Assembly (NCBI RefSeq): GCF_036381655.1
Contig: NZ_DASVCJ010000020.1
Span: 29,353 to 93,352 of the forward strand
DNA length: 64,000 nucleotides
Origin: Ferrovibrio sp036381655
GTDB lineage: Bacteria; Pseudomonadota; Alphaproteobacteria; Ferrovibrionales; Ferrovibrionaceae
Direction of reading: 5' to 3'
Position 1 is the first letter of the stretch. Every line of letters begins with the position of its first letter. Under the pieces are notes generated by a model. It saw nothing but the letters and a program-made list of their open reading frames with translations. It searched no databases and was not told the DNA's origin. Of this stretch, positions 50,146 to 59,162 are shown piece by piece. Both the position numbers and the translations under genes were made by a program.

Positions 50146-52448
50146 ACAGCACCAAGACGCTCTGGGGTCTTCTGGCCGCCCTTCTGATCGCCTCCTTCGG
50201 CGTTCTGCTATGGACGGGCGAGCAGATCTATCAGAAGGCGCCGCCGATGCCCGAGCGGGTCGTCTCCGCCGACGGCAAGGTCGTCTATACCCGGGACGAT
50301 ATCGAAAAGGGCCGCCAGGTCTGGCAGTCGATGGGCGGCATGCAGCTCGGTTCGATCTGGGGCCATGGCGCCTATGTCGCGCCGGACTGGAGCGCCGATT
50401 TCCTGCACCGCGAGATCATGGCGCTGCTCGGCGCCTGGGCGCAGCGCGATTTCGGCAAGAGCTACGATGCGCTTAACGAAGAGCAGAAGGCGGCGTTGCA
50501 GGGCCGCGTGAAGGCGCGCATGCGGGCGAATACCTATGATGCAGCGACGCAGACGATCACGCTGGGCGCCGACCGCGCCGCCGCCATCGCCGCCGTCGCC
50601 TCGCATTACGAAAGCCTGTTCGGCGACGATCCGCAGACGGCGCAGCTGCGCGACGATTACGCCATGAAGGACAACACCGTGCCGGACGCGGAGAATCGCC
50701 GCGCGCTGACCGCCTTCTTCTGGTGGACCGCCTGGGCCGCCGGCACCGACCGGCCCGACGACGACATCACCTATACCAACAACTGGCCGAGCGAGCCGCT
50801 GATCGGCAACGCGCCGCCGCCGAGCACCTTCCTGTGGTCGGCCTTCAGCGTGCTGTTCCTGATCGCCGGCATCGCCCTGCTCGGCTGGCATTATGCGGTG
50901 ACGCATGACGCCGGCGCCGAGCCGCAGCGTTTGCCCGATTTCGATCCGATGCGCCATGTGCAGGCGACGCCGTCGATGCTGGCCACGGCGAAATATTTCT
51001 GGGTGCTGCTGGCGCTGTTCCTGGTGCAGATCCTGTTCGGCGCGATGACGGCGCATTACCAGATCGAAGGCCAGTATGTGTACGGCTTCAAGCTGGCCGA
51101 TCTGCTGCCCTATTCGATCACCCGCACCTGGCATACCCAGCTCGCCGTGCTGTGGATCGCGCTGGCCTGGCTCGGCACCGGGCTCTACATCGCCCCGGCG
51201 GTGTCCGGCTACGAGCCGCGCTTTCAGCGCCTGGGCGTGAACGTGCTCTGGCTCTGCCTGCTGGTCATCGTCGTCGGCGCCTTCGCCGGGCAATGGCTGG
51301 CGGTGATGCAGAAGCTCGGCCTGCCGAACAACTTCATGTTCGGCCATCAGGGCTGGGAATATGCCGATATGGGCCGCTTCTGGCAGTGGTTCCTGTTCAT
51401 CGGCCTGATGCTGTGGCTGTTCCTGGTCGGCCGCGCCCTGTGGCCGACCCTGCGCGGCCAGTCGGAAGCGCGCTCCATCGTCATGCTGCTGTTCCTCTCC
51501 ACCGTGGCGATCGGCGTCTTCTTCGGCGCGGCGCTGATGTGGGGCGAGCATACCGCGCTGTCGGTGGTGGAATACTGGCGCTGGTGGCTGGTCCATCTCT
51601 GGGTCGAAGGCTTCTTCGAGGTGTTCGCCACCGCCGTGATCGCCTTCCTGTTCACCCGCCTCGGCCTGCTGCAGGTGAGGATGGCGACCGTCGCCGTGCT
51701 GTTCGCCACCATCGTCTTCAGGGCCGGCGGCGTGCTCGGCACCCTGCATCACCTCTACTTCTCCGGCACGCCGACGCCGGTGCTCGCCCTGGGCGCCAGC
51801 TTCTCGGCGCTCGAGGTGGTGCCGCTCGCCTATATCGGCTTCGAGGCCTACCACACCTACCGGCTGGGCGGCGCGACGCAGTGGATGCGGCGCTATCGCT
51901 GGCCGGTGATGTTCTTCATCGCGGTGGCCTTCTGGAACCTGGTGGGCGCCGGCCTGTTCGGCTTCCTGGTCAACCCGCCGCTGTCGCTCTACTACATGCA
52001 GGGCCTGAACCTGACCCCGCTGCATGGCCATACCGCCCTGTTCGGCGTCTACGGCATGCTCGGCATCGGCCTGGTGCTGTTCTGCCTGCGCGGCATGAAA
52101 CCCGACCTCGCCTGGCCGGAAGGCATCCTGAAGTTCAGCTTCTGGTGCTTCAATATCGGCCTGGCGCTGATGGCTTTGCTGACGCTGCTGCCGCTCGGCA
52201 CGCTGCAGCTCTTCGCCGCGCTCAAGCATGGCTATTGGTATGCCCGCTCGGAAACCTTCATGCAGCAGCCGATCATCGACCTGCTGGTCTGGATGCGCGT
52301 GCCGGGCGATACCATCTTCGCCATCGGCGCGCTGGCGCTTGCCGTCTTCGTCATCGGGCTGTGGGTCTTCCCGCGCCGCGAGGGCGAGCCGGCGCGGCAG
52401 GACGGCGGTGAGGCGACGCGGACGGCGCGGCGCGGCGCGGCCGAATGA
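50142..52448 (+). CDS. norZ: Quinol-dependent nitric oxide reductase (qNOR)
   Basis: The 768-residue single-subunit enzyme reduces two NO to N2O with electrons from quinol. It has an N-terminal membrane segment and periplasmic domain (about 35-215) typical of qNOR, then the twelve-to-fourteen-segment haem-copper oxidase-like core. Haem and FeB ligands lie in RTWHTQLAVLW, HLWVEGFFEV, TLHHLYFSG and HGHTALFGVYG. It protects against NO or completes a step of denitrification; no norC, norD or norQ is near, as expected for qNOR. GGAGG lies seven bases before the ATG. Confidence 0.95.
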   Translation: MNSTKTLWGLLAALLIASFGVLLWTGEQIYQKAPPMPERVVSADGKVVYTRDDIEKGRQVWQSMGGMQLGSIWGHGAYVAPDWSADFLHREIMALLGAWAQRDFGKSYDALNEEQKAALQGRVKARMRANTYDAATQTITLGADRAAAIAAVASHYESLFGDDPQTAQLRDDYAMKDNTVPDAENRRALTAFFWWTAWAAGTDRPDDDITYTNNWPSEPLIGNAPPPSTFLWSAFSVLFLIAGIALLGWHYAVTHDAGAEPQRLPDFDPMRHVQATPSMLATAKYFWVLLALFLVQILFGAMTAHYQIEGQYVYGFKLADLLPYSITRTWHTQLAVLWIALAWLGTGLYIAPAVSGYEPRFQRLGVNVLWLCLLVIVVGAFAGQWLAVMQKLGLPNNFMFGHQGWEYADMGRFWQWFLFIGLMLWLFLVGRALWPTLRGQSEARSIVMLLFLSTVAIGVFFGAALMWGEHTALSVVEYWRWWLVHLWVEGFFEVFATAVIAFLFTRLGLLQVRMATVAVLFATIVFRAGGVLGTLHHLYFSGTPTPVLALGASFSALEVVPLAYIGFEAYHTYRLGGATQWMRRYRWPVMFFIAVAFWNLVGAGLFGFLVNPPLSLYYMQGLNLTPLHGHTALFGVYGMLGIGLVLFCLRGMKPDLAWPEGILKFSFWCFNIGLALMALLTLLPLGTLQLFAALKHGYWYARSETFMQQPIIDLLVWMRVPGDTIFAIGALALAVFVIGLWVFPRREGEPARQDGGEATRTARRGAAE

Positions 52449-52511
52449 GCGCATGCTGAGCCCCTGCCCGGCGGGCGCTGAGCGGATGCGGTTGCGGTAA
52501 GGGCGGGCCGG

Positions 52512-52904
52512 ATGGCGGTATTCTACCCGGAGATCCGGCTCGTCCATATCGCCGCCATCTCGCTCATGGGCCTGCTGTTCCTGCTGCGCGGCGCGCTGGC
52601 GCTGCGCCATGGCGGCGCCGCCTGGCTGCGCTATCTGAGCTACAGCGTCGACACGGTCTGGCTTACCGCCGCGCTGATGCTGATGACCATCCTGCAGCAA
52701 TATCCCTTCATCGACGCCTGGCTGACGGTGAAGCTGCTGCTGGTGCTGGTCTTCGTCGCGCTGCGTCTGTTCGCGTTTTCACCAAGCGTGCCGCGCGCGC
52801 GGCGCATCGCGCTCTGGATCGCCGGCGCCGCCGTCTACGGCTTCATCGTCTCGATCGCCCGCACGCATGATCCGTGGGGATTTCTCGGCGGGATGATGGG
52901 ATAG
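52512..52904 (+). CDS. SirB2-family membrane protein
   Basis: The 130-residue protein has four membrane segments (LVHIAAISLMGLLFLLRGAL, SVDTVWLTAALMLMTIL, LTVKLLLVLVFVALRLFAF, RIALWIAGAAVYGFIVSIA). This fits SirB2, a small family often found beside respiratory genes. It starts 63 bp after the reductase and probably shares its transcript. Its role is unknown. Confidence 0.85.
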   Translation: MAVFYPEIRLVHIAAISLMGLLFLLRGALALRHGGAAWLRYLSYSVDTVWLTAALMLMTILQQYPFIDAWLTVKLLLVLVFVALRLFAFSPSVPRARRIALWIAGAAVYGFIVSIARTHDPWGFLGGMMG

Positions 52905-52953
52905 CGGCGCCGGCCGCCGCAAGGCCGCCAGCCAACCGCCGGCGCGGGCGGCG

Positions 52954-53213
52954 TTGCCATCAGGCATCAAGACTGCTCAGCAACTGAAGAAATTCGCAAA
53001 ATGGCTGCGCGAAGACCCGCGCCGCACCAAGGTGAGCGGCCGGGTGTCCGGCGACCTGTTGCGCGCCGCCAAAAAGAAGGCCGCGTGACGAGTGACAGCG
53101 AGGTCATCAACCTCGCCCTGGCCCGGCTTGCCCTGGACGACAATGTCGGCGCCAAACTGGTCGCCCGAAAGGGCCGTCTACCGGCAGATCTGCCGCTCGC
53201 CATCGAAGATTGA
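52954..53213 (+). pseudogene. Frameshifted antitoxin-like gene
   Basis: The upstream frame reads ...RRTKVSGRVSGDLLRAAKKKAA and stops at 53088. The next frame continues TSDSEVINLALARLALDDNVGAKLVARKGRLPADLPLAIED. Together they resemble short antitoxins of toxin-antitoxin pairs, with a ribbon-helix-helix-like half followed by a toxin-binding tail. One missing base near 53080-53090 explains the break. No start codon with a ribosome site was found, and no toxin gene follows. Confidence 0.45.
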
Positions 53214-53300
53214 CCGGGAAGCCGCAGCGTTCGGGGACCTATGCGACTTGAGGAATTGGCCGCCATCGTTGGGACCGATCGCCCGCGCAACGGCGCCTAT

Positions 53301-53332
53301 CCTATCGCCCGATAGGTGCCCTGCCCTATCGG
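53301..53332. repeat. CCTATCG palindrome and extra copy
   Basis: CCTATCG-CC-CGATAGG (53301-53316) is a perfect inverted repeat; a third arm CCTATCGG follows at 53325-53332. It could be an operator or an old insertion-sequence end. Confidence 0.55.
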
Positions 53333-53520
53333 ACCGACCCGGCCAGCGTCCCGGAAGCGTTGCTGCTGTCTGCATATTTGATCTATATTTGTTCTCACCG
53401 TTGCTGTCCAGCGTGAATCCCTCCGCAAGGGCCGTTTAGGCGGCCTGTCAGGGGCGCGCCTGCGCGGCATAGGTAATTTGTGCAATGCCTTGAAAAACCG
53501 CGGGAACCGCCGGGCCGCGC

Positions 53521-53620
53521 GCGAAGAGCCAAAATAAGCCGGAATAGGCCGAAACAAGACGGAAATAAGCGCGAATGGTTCAAAATGGCGCAAAACGGTT
53601 CGGAATGGCGCAAAACGGTC
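53521..53620. other. Phased A-tracts, predicted curved DNA
   Basis: Ten short A-runs (at 53524, 53531, 53543, 53552, 53563, 53574, 53582, 53592, 53604, 53612) recur at a mean of about ten bases over 100 bp. A 16-base unit AATGGCGCAAAACGGT is repeated at 53584 and 53604. A-tracts in helical phase bend DNA. The rest of the flanking sequence is GC-rich, which makes the array stand out. Confidence 0.6.
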
Positions 53621-53738
53621 CGCCGCGATCCGCCGCCGGCCCGGAATGGGCGACAGCGGTGCATAACGGCCGGCCATCGCGCAACAGCCGGCCATCGCAA
53701 CGACTGGCCGCGGGCCGCAGCAAAATCCGGCGGCCGCC

Positions 53739-53763
53739 AGGACATCCCTTAAGACGTCCTTTT
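53739..53763 (+). terminator. Hairpin with short T-run
   Basis: AGGACATC-CCTTAA-GACGTCCT (one mismatched pair) is followed by TTTT. It lies between the curved region and the ABC operon and could end a transcript from the left. Confidence 0.4.
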
Positions 53764-53925
53764 GAGCCATGCCTTGAGCCCGGCGCGCAACGCCGTCGAG
53801 AAAAACGCAATGCAGACCGGAGCATAAGGGGTTTACCGCCCCGCGGCGCCTCGCTACCGTGCCGGCTTCCGGGGCGACAACAAGGCCGGGCGGATCGCCG
53901 CCATTCGGCCAGAGGGAGGAAACCG

Positions 53926-54834
53926 GTGGCCGCCAGTGCCGCAACGTCACAATCGGGACCGCAATCCGCCGCGCCGCAGACCGCGCCCGCGCCGGCCCGG
54001 CCCGGCCTTGCCGGCTGTCCGGCCGTGCGGCTTTCCGGCCTGGAGATCACCTTCGGCGCCGGCTCGCTCCAGCGCCATTGCGCCGTGCGCGACATCGACC
54101 TCGCCGTGCAGCCGGGCGAATTCATCGCCATCGTCGGGCCGACCGGCTGCGGCAAGAGCACCCTGCTGAACGCCACCGCCGGACTGCTGACGCCGAGCGC
54201 CGGCACGGTCGAGATCGACGGCGCGCCGCTGGCGGGACTGAACGCCAAGGCCGGCTATCTCTTCCAGCAGGACGCGCTGATGCCGTGGAAGACCGCGATC
54301 GACAACGTAGCCGTCGCGCTGGAGCCGCAGGGCGTGAAGCGCGGCGCGGCGCTGGCCCGCGCGCGCGACTGGCTGGGCCGGGTCGGCCTGGCGGCTTTCG
54401 TCGACCGCTATCCGCATATGCTCTCCGGCGGACAGCGCAAGCGCGTCGCGCTGGCGCAGATGCTGATCCGCGATCCCGAGATTCTGCTGATGGACGAACC
54501 CTTCGGTCCGCTGGATGCGCAGACGCGCCAGATCATGGGCAACCTGCTGCTCGACCTCTGGGCCGCGGAAGGCGGCGCCAGCGGCGACAAGAAGGCCTGC
54601 ATGTTCGTCACCCACGACCTGGAAGAGGCGATCGCGCTGGCCGACCGCGTGGTGGTGATGTCGGCCGGGCCGGCCGCGCGCATCGTCGGCGACTACAGCG
54701 TGACGCTGCCGCGGCCGCGCGACATCGCCGAAATCCGTATCGAGCCGGCCTTCCACGAGATCCACAAGGCGATCTGGGCCACCTTGCGCGTCGAGGTGCA
54801 GAAAGCCTACAGCCAGGGAGAGATACAGCCGTGA
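53926..54834 (+). CDS. ABC transporter ATPase (SsuB/TauB type)
   Basis: The roughly 302-residue ATPase starts at GTG 53926, with GGGAGGA five bases before it; a longer frame upstream has no ribosome site. After an Ala/Pro-rich leader come Walker A GPTGCGKST, the signature LSGGQRKRVALAQML and Walker B ILLMDEPFGPLD, then THDLEEAI. This is the nitrate/sulfonate/taurine/HMP group. It overlaps the permease start by four bases (GTGA). Confidence 0.92.
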   Translation: MAASAATSQSGPQSAAPQTAPAPARPGLAGCPAVRLSGLEITFGAGSLQRHCAVRDIDLAVQPGEFIAIVGPTGCGKSTLLNATAGLLTPSAGTVEIDGAPLAGLNAKAGYLFQQDALMPWKTAIDNVAVALEPQGVKRGAALARARDWLGRVGLAAFVDRYPHMLSGGQRKRVALAQMLIRDPEILLMDEPFGPLDAQTRQIMGNLLLDLWAAEGGASGDKKACMFVTHDLEEAIALADRVVVMSAGPAARIVGDYSVTLPRPRDIAEIRIEPAFHEIHKAIWATLRVEVQKAYSQGEIQP

Positions 54835-55625
54835 GAAGCCGCGCGCTGCTGATCGCCACGCAGGTGCTGGTCGCCGTTGCCGGCCTCGTGCTCTGGCATC
54901 TGCTCACCACCGTGCCGATGGGCGACGGCAAGCCGCTGGCGCCGCCCTTCTTCTTTTCCACACCGCTCGAAGTGCTCGGCCGCACCTGGAAGGACCTGAC
55001 CGGCCCGGAGATCTGGGGCCATATCGGCATCACCCTGCTCGAAACCGTGCTGTCCTTCGCCATCGGCGCCGCCGGCGGCATCGTCGTCGGCTTCGCCTTC
55101 GCCCGCCGCGCGCTGCTGGCCGCCATCTTCGACCCCTATGTGAAGGCGGCGAACGCCCTGCCGCGCGTGGTGCTGGCGCCGATCTTCGCGCTGTGGTTCG
55201 GCCTCGGCATCTGGTCGAAGGTGGCGCTCGGCTTCACGCTGGTCTTCTTCATCGTCTTCTTCAACGTCTATCAGGGCGTGAAGGAGGTCAGCCCCACGGT
55301 GCTGGCCAATGCGCGCATGCTCGGCATGAACGAGCGCCAGCTGATGCGCCATGTCTACTGGCCGGCGGCGCTGACCTGGATGTTTTCATCGCTGCATACA
55401 TCGGTCGGCTTCGCGCTGGTCGGCTCGGTGGTCGGCGAATATCTCGGCTCGGCGGCCGGGCTCGGCTACAAGATTCACGAGGCGGAGGGCGTCTTCGACG
55501 TTACCGGCGTGTTTTCCGGCATGCTGGTGCTGTCGCTGTTCGTCATCGTCATCGACATGGCGGTGTCGCTGATCGAAAAGCGCCTGCTGGTCTGGCGGCC
55601 CGAGCCGGCCGCGCGCACGACGTAA
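54831..55625 (+). CDS. ABC transporter permease (SsuC/TauC type)
   Basis: The 264-residue permease starts at a GTG overlapping the ATPase stop. It has six segments and an EAA-type loop, ANARMLGMNERQLMRHVYWPAALTWMF. It would form the inner-membrane channel for the solute bound by the downstream binding protein. Confidence 0.92.
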   Translation: MRSRALLIATQVLVAVAGLVLWHLLTTVPMGDGKPLAPPFFFSTPLEVLGRTWKDLTGPEIWGHIGITLLETVLSFAIGAAGGIVVGFAFARRALLAAIFDPYVKAANALPRVVLAPIFALWFGLGIWSKVALGFTLVFFIVFFNVYQGVKEVSPTVLANARMLGMNERQLMRHVYWPAALTWMFSSLHTSVGFALVGSVVGEYLGSAAGLGYKIHEAEGVFDVTGVFSGMLVLSLFVIVIDMAVSLIEKRLLVWRPEPAARTT

Positions 55626-55652
55626 ACAGGCTTTTTATCAACGGAGGGAACG

Positions 55653-56663
55653 ATGAAGGTGAAGATGTTGATTGCAGCGGCGGTTGCGATGCTGCTGCTG
55701 GGCGGCGGCGCCAGCCAGGCCGCGCCGGAGAAGAGCAAGCTCACGCTCGGCGTCGGCGGCAAGCCGCTGCTGTACTATCTGCCGCTGACGATCGCCGAGC
55801 GGAAAGGCTACTTCAAGGAGGAAGGCCTGGATGTGACGATCAACGATTTCGGCGGCGGCTCGAAATCGCTGCAGGCCCTGATCGGCGGCAGCGTCGATGC
55901 GGTGACCGGCGCCTACGAGCACACCATCCGCATGCAGCAGAAGGGCCAGGATATCCGCGCCGTGATCGAGCTCGGCCGCTTCCCCGGCATCGTGCTGGCG
56001 GTGAAGAAGTCGCATGAGGGCAAGGTCAAGACCGCGGCCGATTTGAAGGGCATGAAGATCGGCGTCACCGCGCCGGGCAGCTCGACCAACTTCTTCGTCG
56101 ATTTCCTGATCGCCAAGGCCGGCGGCGATCCGAAGGCCTCGTCCTATATCGGTGTCGGCGGCGGCGCCTCGGGCGTCGCGGCGATGGAGAAAGGCGAGAT
56201 CGACGCGATCTCGCATCTCGATCCGGTGATCTCCAAGCTGCAGGCCGACAAGGCGGTGTTCATCCTCGCCGACAGCCGCACCGAAGCCGGCACCAAGGCC
56301 ATCTTCGGCGGTTCGAATCCCGCGGCGGTGCTTTACCTGAAGGAGGAGTTCATCCAGCAGAACCCGCAGACGGTGCAGGCGCTGGTCAACGCCTTCTACA
56401 AGGCGCTGAAATGGATCGACAAGGCCAAGCCGCAGGATGTCGTGGCCACCGTGCCGGAGAGCTACTATCTCGGCGACAGGGCGCTCTACGAGCAGGCGGT
56501 GCAGAATTCGCTGGAGACCTATTCGCGCACCGGCATCATTCCGGAAAGCGGCATGAAGAGCGCCTACAATATGCTGGCGCAGTTCGACGAGGCCCTGGCC
56601 AAGGCGAATATCGATCTGAAGAAGACCTTCGACGATCGCTTCGTCAAGAAAGTCTCGAAGTGA
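55653..56663 (+). CDS. NMT1/SsuA-type substrate-binding protein
   Basis: The 336-residue periplasmic protein has a signal peptide (MKVKMLIAAAVAMLLLGGGASQAA) and the NMT1/THI5-like fold (LPLTIAERKGYFKEEGLDVTINDFGGGSKSLQALIGGSVDAV). Members bind thiamine precursors, sulfonates, taurine, nitrate or aromatic acids. No TPP riboswitch or other clue to the ligand is seen upstream. AACGGAGGGAACG lies before the ATG. It closes the operon after the ATPase and permease. Confidence 0.9.
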   Translation: MKVKMLIAAAVAMLLLGGGASQAAPEKSKLTLGVGGKPLLYYLPLTIAERKGYFKEEGLDVTINDFGGGSKSLQALIGGSVDAVTGAYEHTIRMQQKGQDIRAVIELGRFPGIVLAVKKSHEGKVKTAADLKGMKIGVTAPGSSTNFFVDFLIAKAGGDPKASSYIGVGGGASGVAAMEKGEIDAISHLDPVISKLQADKAVFILADSRTEAGTKAIFGGSNPAAVLYLKEEFIQQNPQTVQALVNAFYKALKWIDKAKPQDVVATVPESYYLGDRALYEQAVQNSLETYSRTGIIPESGMKSAYNMLAQFDEALAKANIDLKKTFDDRFVKKVSK

Positions 56664-56704
56664 GATTCCGTCAGAATTGATCTGAGGATAACTTGATTTT
56701 CGTC

Positions 56705-56737
56705 ACGGCCGGGGCCTCGCTCCGGCCGTATTCTTTT
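56705..56737 (+). terminator. Terminator of the NMT1-type operon
   Basis: ACGGCCGG (56705-56712) pairs with CCGGCCGT (56722-56729) around a 9-base loop, followed by ATTCTTTT. It lies 42 bases after the binding-protein stop. Confidence 0.7.
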
Positions 56738-56771
56738 GGCGCTCGCACAGGAACCGCATTATGATCGCGCC

Positions 56772-57356
56772 ATGGATCTGCTCGACCGCCTGCCGTCGCC
56801 GCTGACGGCCAACAGCCGCCGCTTCTTCACGATCTGGGACCGCTGGCGGCGCGGCCGCAAGCTGCCCGAGCGGCGCGACATCTCCGCCGCCGCGCTGGGC
56901 GATCTTGCCGATTACTGCCTGCTGCTCGACATCCGCGGCCGCGACGAAATCCGCATCGCGATGGTCGGCCGCATGATCACCGAGCGGCTCGGCTTCGATC
57001 TTGCCGGCATGAACTATCTCGATCTCACCAGCCGGGAGAACCGCGCCTGGCGCGCGCATCTGACCGTGGCCCAGGCGGCCCAGCCCTGCGGCGTGGTGAT
57101 CTATTACTGGCTGCGCTTCGCCGACGGTTCGGTGCTGCCGGTGGAGTTTTCCGGCGCGCCGCTTTGCGAGAACGGCGCCGAGGCGGCCACCCTGATCCTG
57201 TGCTGCGCCACCGGGCTGACCAAGACCATGACCGACAGCAGCGTGCTGGATCCGGATTCCTATGAAGAAGGCGACGGCATGCGCTTCATCGATCTGGGCT
57301 ACGGCGTGCCGCCGCTGGTGCCCAGCCAGCGCCAGGAACCCCGCCCGGTGCAGTAG
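56772..57356 (+). CDS. PAS-domain protein (PAS_5 type)
   Basis: The 194-residue protein fits the alphaproteobacterial PAS_5 family, which is made of a single PAS-like domain (FTIWDRWRRGRKLPERRDISAAALGDL, LLDIRGRDEIRIAMVGRMITERLG, GVVIYYWLRFADGSVLPVEFSGAPL). No output domain is seen, so it may act with a partner. ATG 56772 (MDLLDRL) is preferred to an upstream start at 56736, which overlaps the terminator. It is convergent with uup, with only three bases between stops. Confidence 0.85.
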   Translation: MDLLDRLPSPLTANSRRFFTIWDRWRRGRKLPERRDISAAALGDLADYCLLLDIRGRDEIRIAMVGRMITERLGFDLAGMNYLDLTSRENRAWRAHLTVAQAAQPCGVVIYYWLRFADGSVLPVEFSGAPLCENGAEAATLILCCATGLTKTMTDSSVLDPDSYEEGDGMRFIDLGYGVPPLVPSQRQEPRPVQ

Positions 57357-57359
57357 CGC

Positions 57360-59162
57360 TCAGCCTTCCAGCTCCTCGCGCAGGATTTCCAGTTCCAGCC
57401 ATTGTTCCTCCGCCGCCGCCAGATCGGCTTCGGCCTGCGTCAGACCCTGCGACGACGCCGCGAATTTCGCCGGATCGCGGCTGAACAGCTGCGGATCGGC
57501 CAGCGCCGCCTGATGCCGGGCGATGGCGGCGCGCAGCTCGTCCATCCTTTTCGGCAACGTTTCCAGCGCGTGCTTTTCCTTGAAGCTGAGCTTGCGCTTG
57601 GGCGCCGGCTTCTGTGTCGGCTTCTGCGCGGCCTTCTGTGCCGGCTTGTCCGCCGGCGCGGTCTTGGCCTGCACGCCTGCGCCGCGCTGCGCCGCCATGT
57701 CGGAATAGCCGCCGGCGTAAAGCTGCCATCTGCCGCCGCCCTCGAAGGCGAGGATCGCCGTGCAGATGCGGTCGAGGAAATCGCGGTCATGGCTGACCAG
57801 CAGCACCGTGCCGGGATAATCGCTCAGCATCTCCTGCAGCAGATCGAGCGTCTCCAGATCGAGATCGTTGGTCGGCTCGTCCAGCACCAGCACGTTGGAG
57901 GGCCTGGCCAGCGCCCGCGCCAGCATCAGCCGGCCGCGCTCGCCGCCGGACAGCACGCGCAGCGGCGTGCGCGCCTGTTCGGGCGCGAACAGGAAATCCT
58001 TCATGTAGCTCATCACATGGCGCGGCTGGCCGTTGATGGCGATGCGGTCGCTGCCGCCGGCGAGCGCCTGCTGCAGGGTCGTTTCCGGATCGAGCGCCTC
58101 GCGCTTCTGGTCGAGCGTGACCAGTTCCAGATTGACGCCCTGCCGCACGCTCCCGGCATCCGGCTTGAGCTGGCCGGTGAGGATGTTGAGCAGGGTCGTC
58201 TTGCCGGCGCCGTTCGGGCCGACGATGCCGAGCCGGTCGCCGCGCTGCAGCTTGACGCTGACATCCTTGAGAATGACCTGGTCGCCATAGGCCTTGTCGA
58301 TGCCCTTAGCCTCGGCGATCAGCTTCGAGGACGTCTCGGCCTCGCTCACCGTCAGCGTCACATTGCCGGCCAGCTTGCGCTGCTCGCGACGTTCGCGGCG
58401 CAGGTCGATCAGCGCGCGCACGCGGCCCATGTTGCGCTTGCGCCGCGCCGAGATGCCATGCCGCAGCCAGTCGGTTTCGGCGGCGATCTTGCGATCCAGC
58501 TTGTGGCGCTCGGTCTCTTCCTGCTCGATCAGCGCGTCGCGCCAATCCTCGAAGGCGGCAAAACCCTGCTCCAGCCGCCGCGTGCTGCCGCGATCCAGCC
58601 AGATGGTGGCGCGGGACAGATTGCTCAGGAACCGCCGGTCGTGGCTGATCAGCACCAGCGCCGAACGGATGCGCCGCAGCGCGCCTTCCAGCCATTCGAT
58701 CGCCGGCAGGTCGAGATGGTTGGTCGGCTCGTCCAGCAGCAGGATGTCCGGCTCCGGCGCCAGCGCCCGCGCCAGGGCCGCCCGGCGCGCCTCGCCGCCC
58801 GAAAGCCGCTGCGGCGCTTCGCCGCCGGTCAGGCCGAGCGCCTCCAGCAAGGTGCGCGCGCGATGCGGATCGTCGCCCGGCGCCAGGCCGTCGAGCACGT
58901 AGGCCAGCGTGTCCTTGAATCCGGACAGGTCCGGCTCCTGCGCGAGGTAGCGCATGGTCACGCCCGACTGCACCACGCGGTCGCCGCTTTCCGGCTGCAC
59001 CATGCCGGCGGCGACCTTCAGCAGGGTCGATTTCCCCGAGCCGTTGCGGCCGACCAGGCAAAGCCGGTCGCCCGCGGAAACGGACAATTCCGCCCCGTCC
59101 AGCAGCGGATGGCCGCCGAAGGTAAGATGGATGTCGCGCAGGATCAAAAGCGGAGGCGCCAT
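57360..59162 (-). CDS. uup: ABC-F family ATPase Uup
   Basis: The 600-residue soluble protein has two ABC domains in one chain: Walker A GRNGSGKST near 38 and GPNGAGKTT near 345. The signatures are LSGGEARRAALARAL and LSGGERGRLMLARAL, and the linker between domains is long and basic. A C-terminal coiled coil with a Lys/Pro-rich stretch follows (about 515-600), the hallmark of Uup. ABC-F proteins act on ribosomes or in DNA-linked processes; Uup prevents transposon excision in E. coli. It is divergent from the chemoreceptor. Confidence 0.93.
   Translation of the reverse strand: MAPPLLILRDIHLTFGGHPLLDGAELSVSAGDRLCLVGRNGSGKSTLLKVAAGMVQPESGDRVVQSGVTMRYLAQEPDLSGFKDTLAYVLDGLAPGDDPHRARTLLEALGLTGGEAPQRLSGGEARRAALARALAPEPDILLLDEPTNHLDLPAIEWLEGALRRIRSALVLISHDRRFLSNLSRATIWLDRGSTRRLEQGFAAFEDWRDALIEQEETERHKLDRKIAAETDWLRHGISARRKRNMGRVRALIDLRRERREQRKLAGNVTLTVSEAETSSKLIAEAKGIDKAYGDQVILKDVSVKLQRGDRLGIVGPNGAGKTTLLNILTGQLKPDAGSVRQGVNLELVTLDQKREALDPETTLQQALAGGSDRIAINGQPRHVMSYMKDFLFAPEQARTPLRVLSGGERGRLMLARALARPSNVLVLDEPTNDLDLETLDLLQEMLSDYPGTVLLVSHDRDFLDRICTAILAFEGGGRWQLYAGGYSDMAAQRGAGVQAKTAPADKPAQKAAQKPTQKPAPKRKLSFKEKHALETLPKRMDELRAAIARHQAALADPQLFSRDPAKFAASSQGLTQAEADLAAAEEQWLELEILREELEG

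Larger units (their letters stand above)
52905..53925. other. One-kilobase region without an intact gene
   Basis: Apart from a frameshifted antitoxin-like gene at 52954-53213, no gene is supportable. Open frames on both strands are low-complexity. The region holds a CCTATCG palindrome, a run of phased A-tracts, repeated CGGCCGGCCATCGC units near 53669 and 53689, and a hairpin followed by TTTT before the ABC operon. Confidence 0.5.

Noticed and set aside
53760..53925. A TPP riboswitch upstream of the NMT1-type ABC operon
   Set aside because: The family can bind thiamine precursors, but no conserved CUGAGA or ACCUGAUC-like core was found.
52905..53925. Open frames on both strands in the gene-free kilobase
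   Set aside because: They are low-complexity, lack ribosome sites and follow the phased A-tract repeats.
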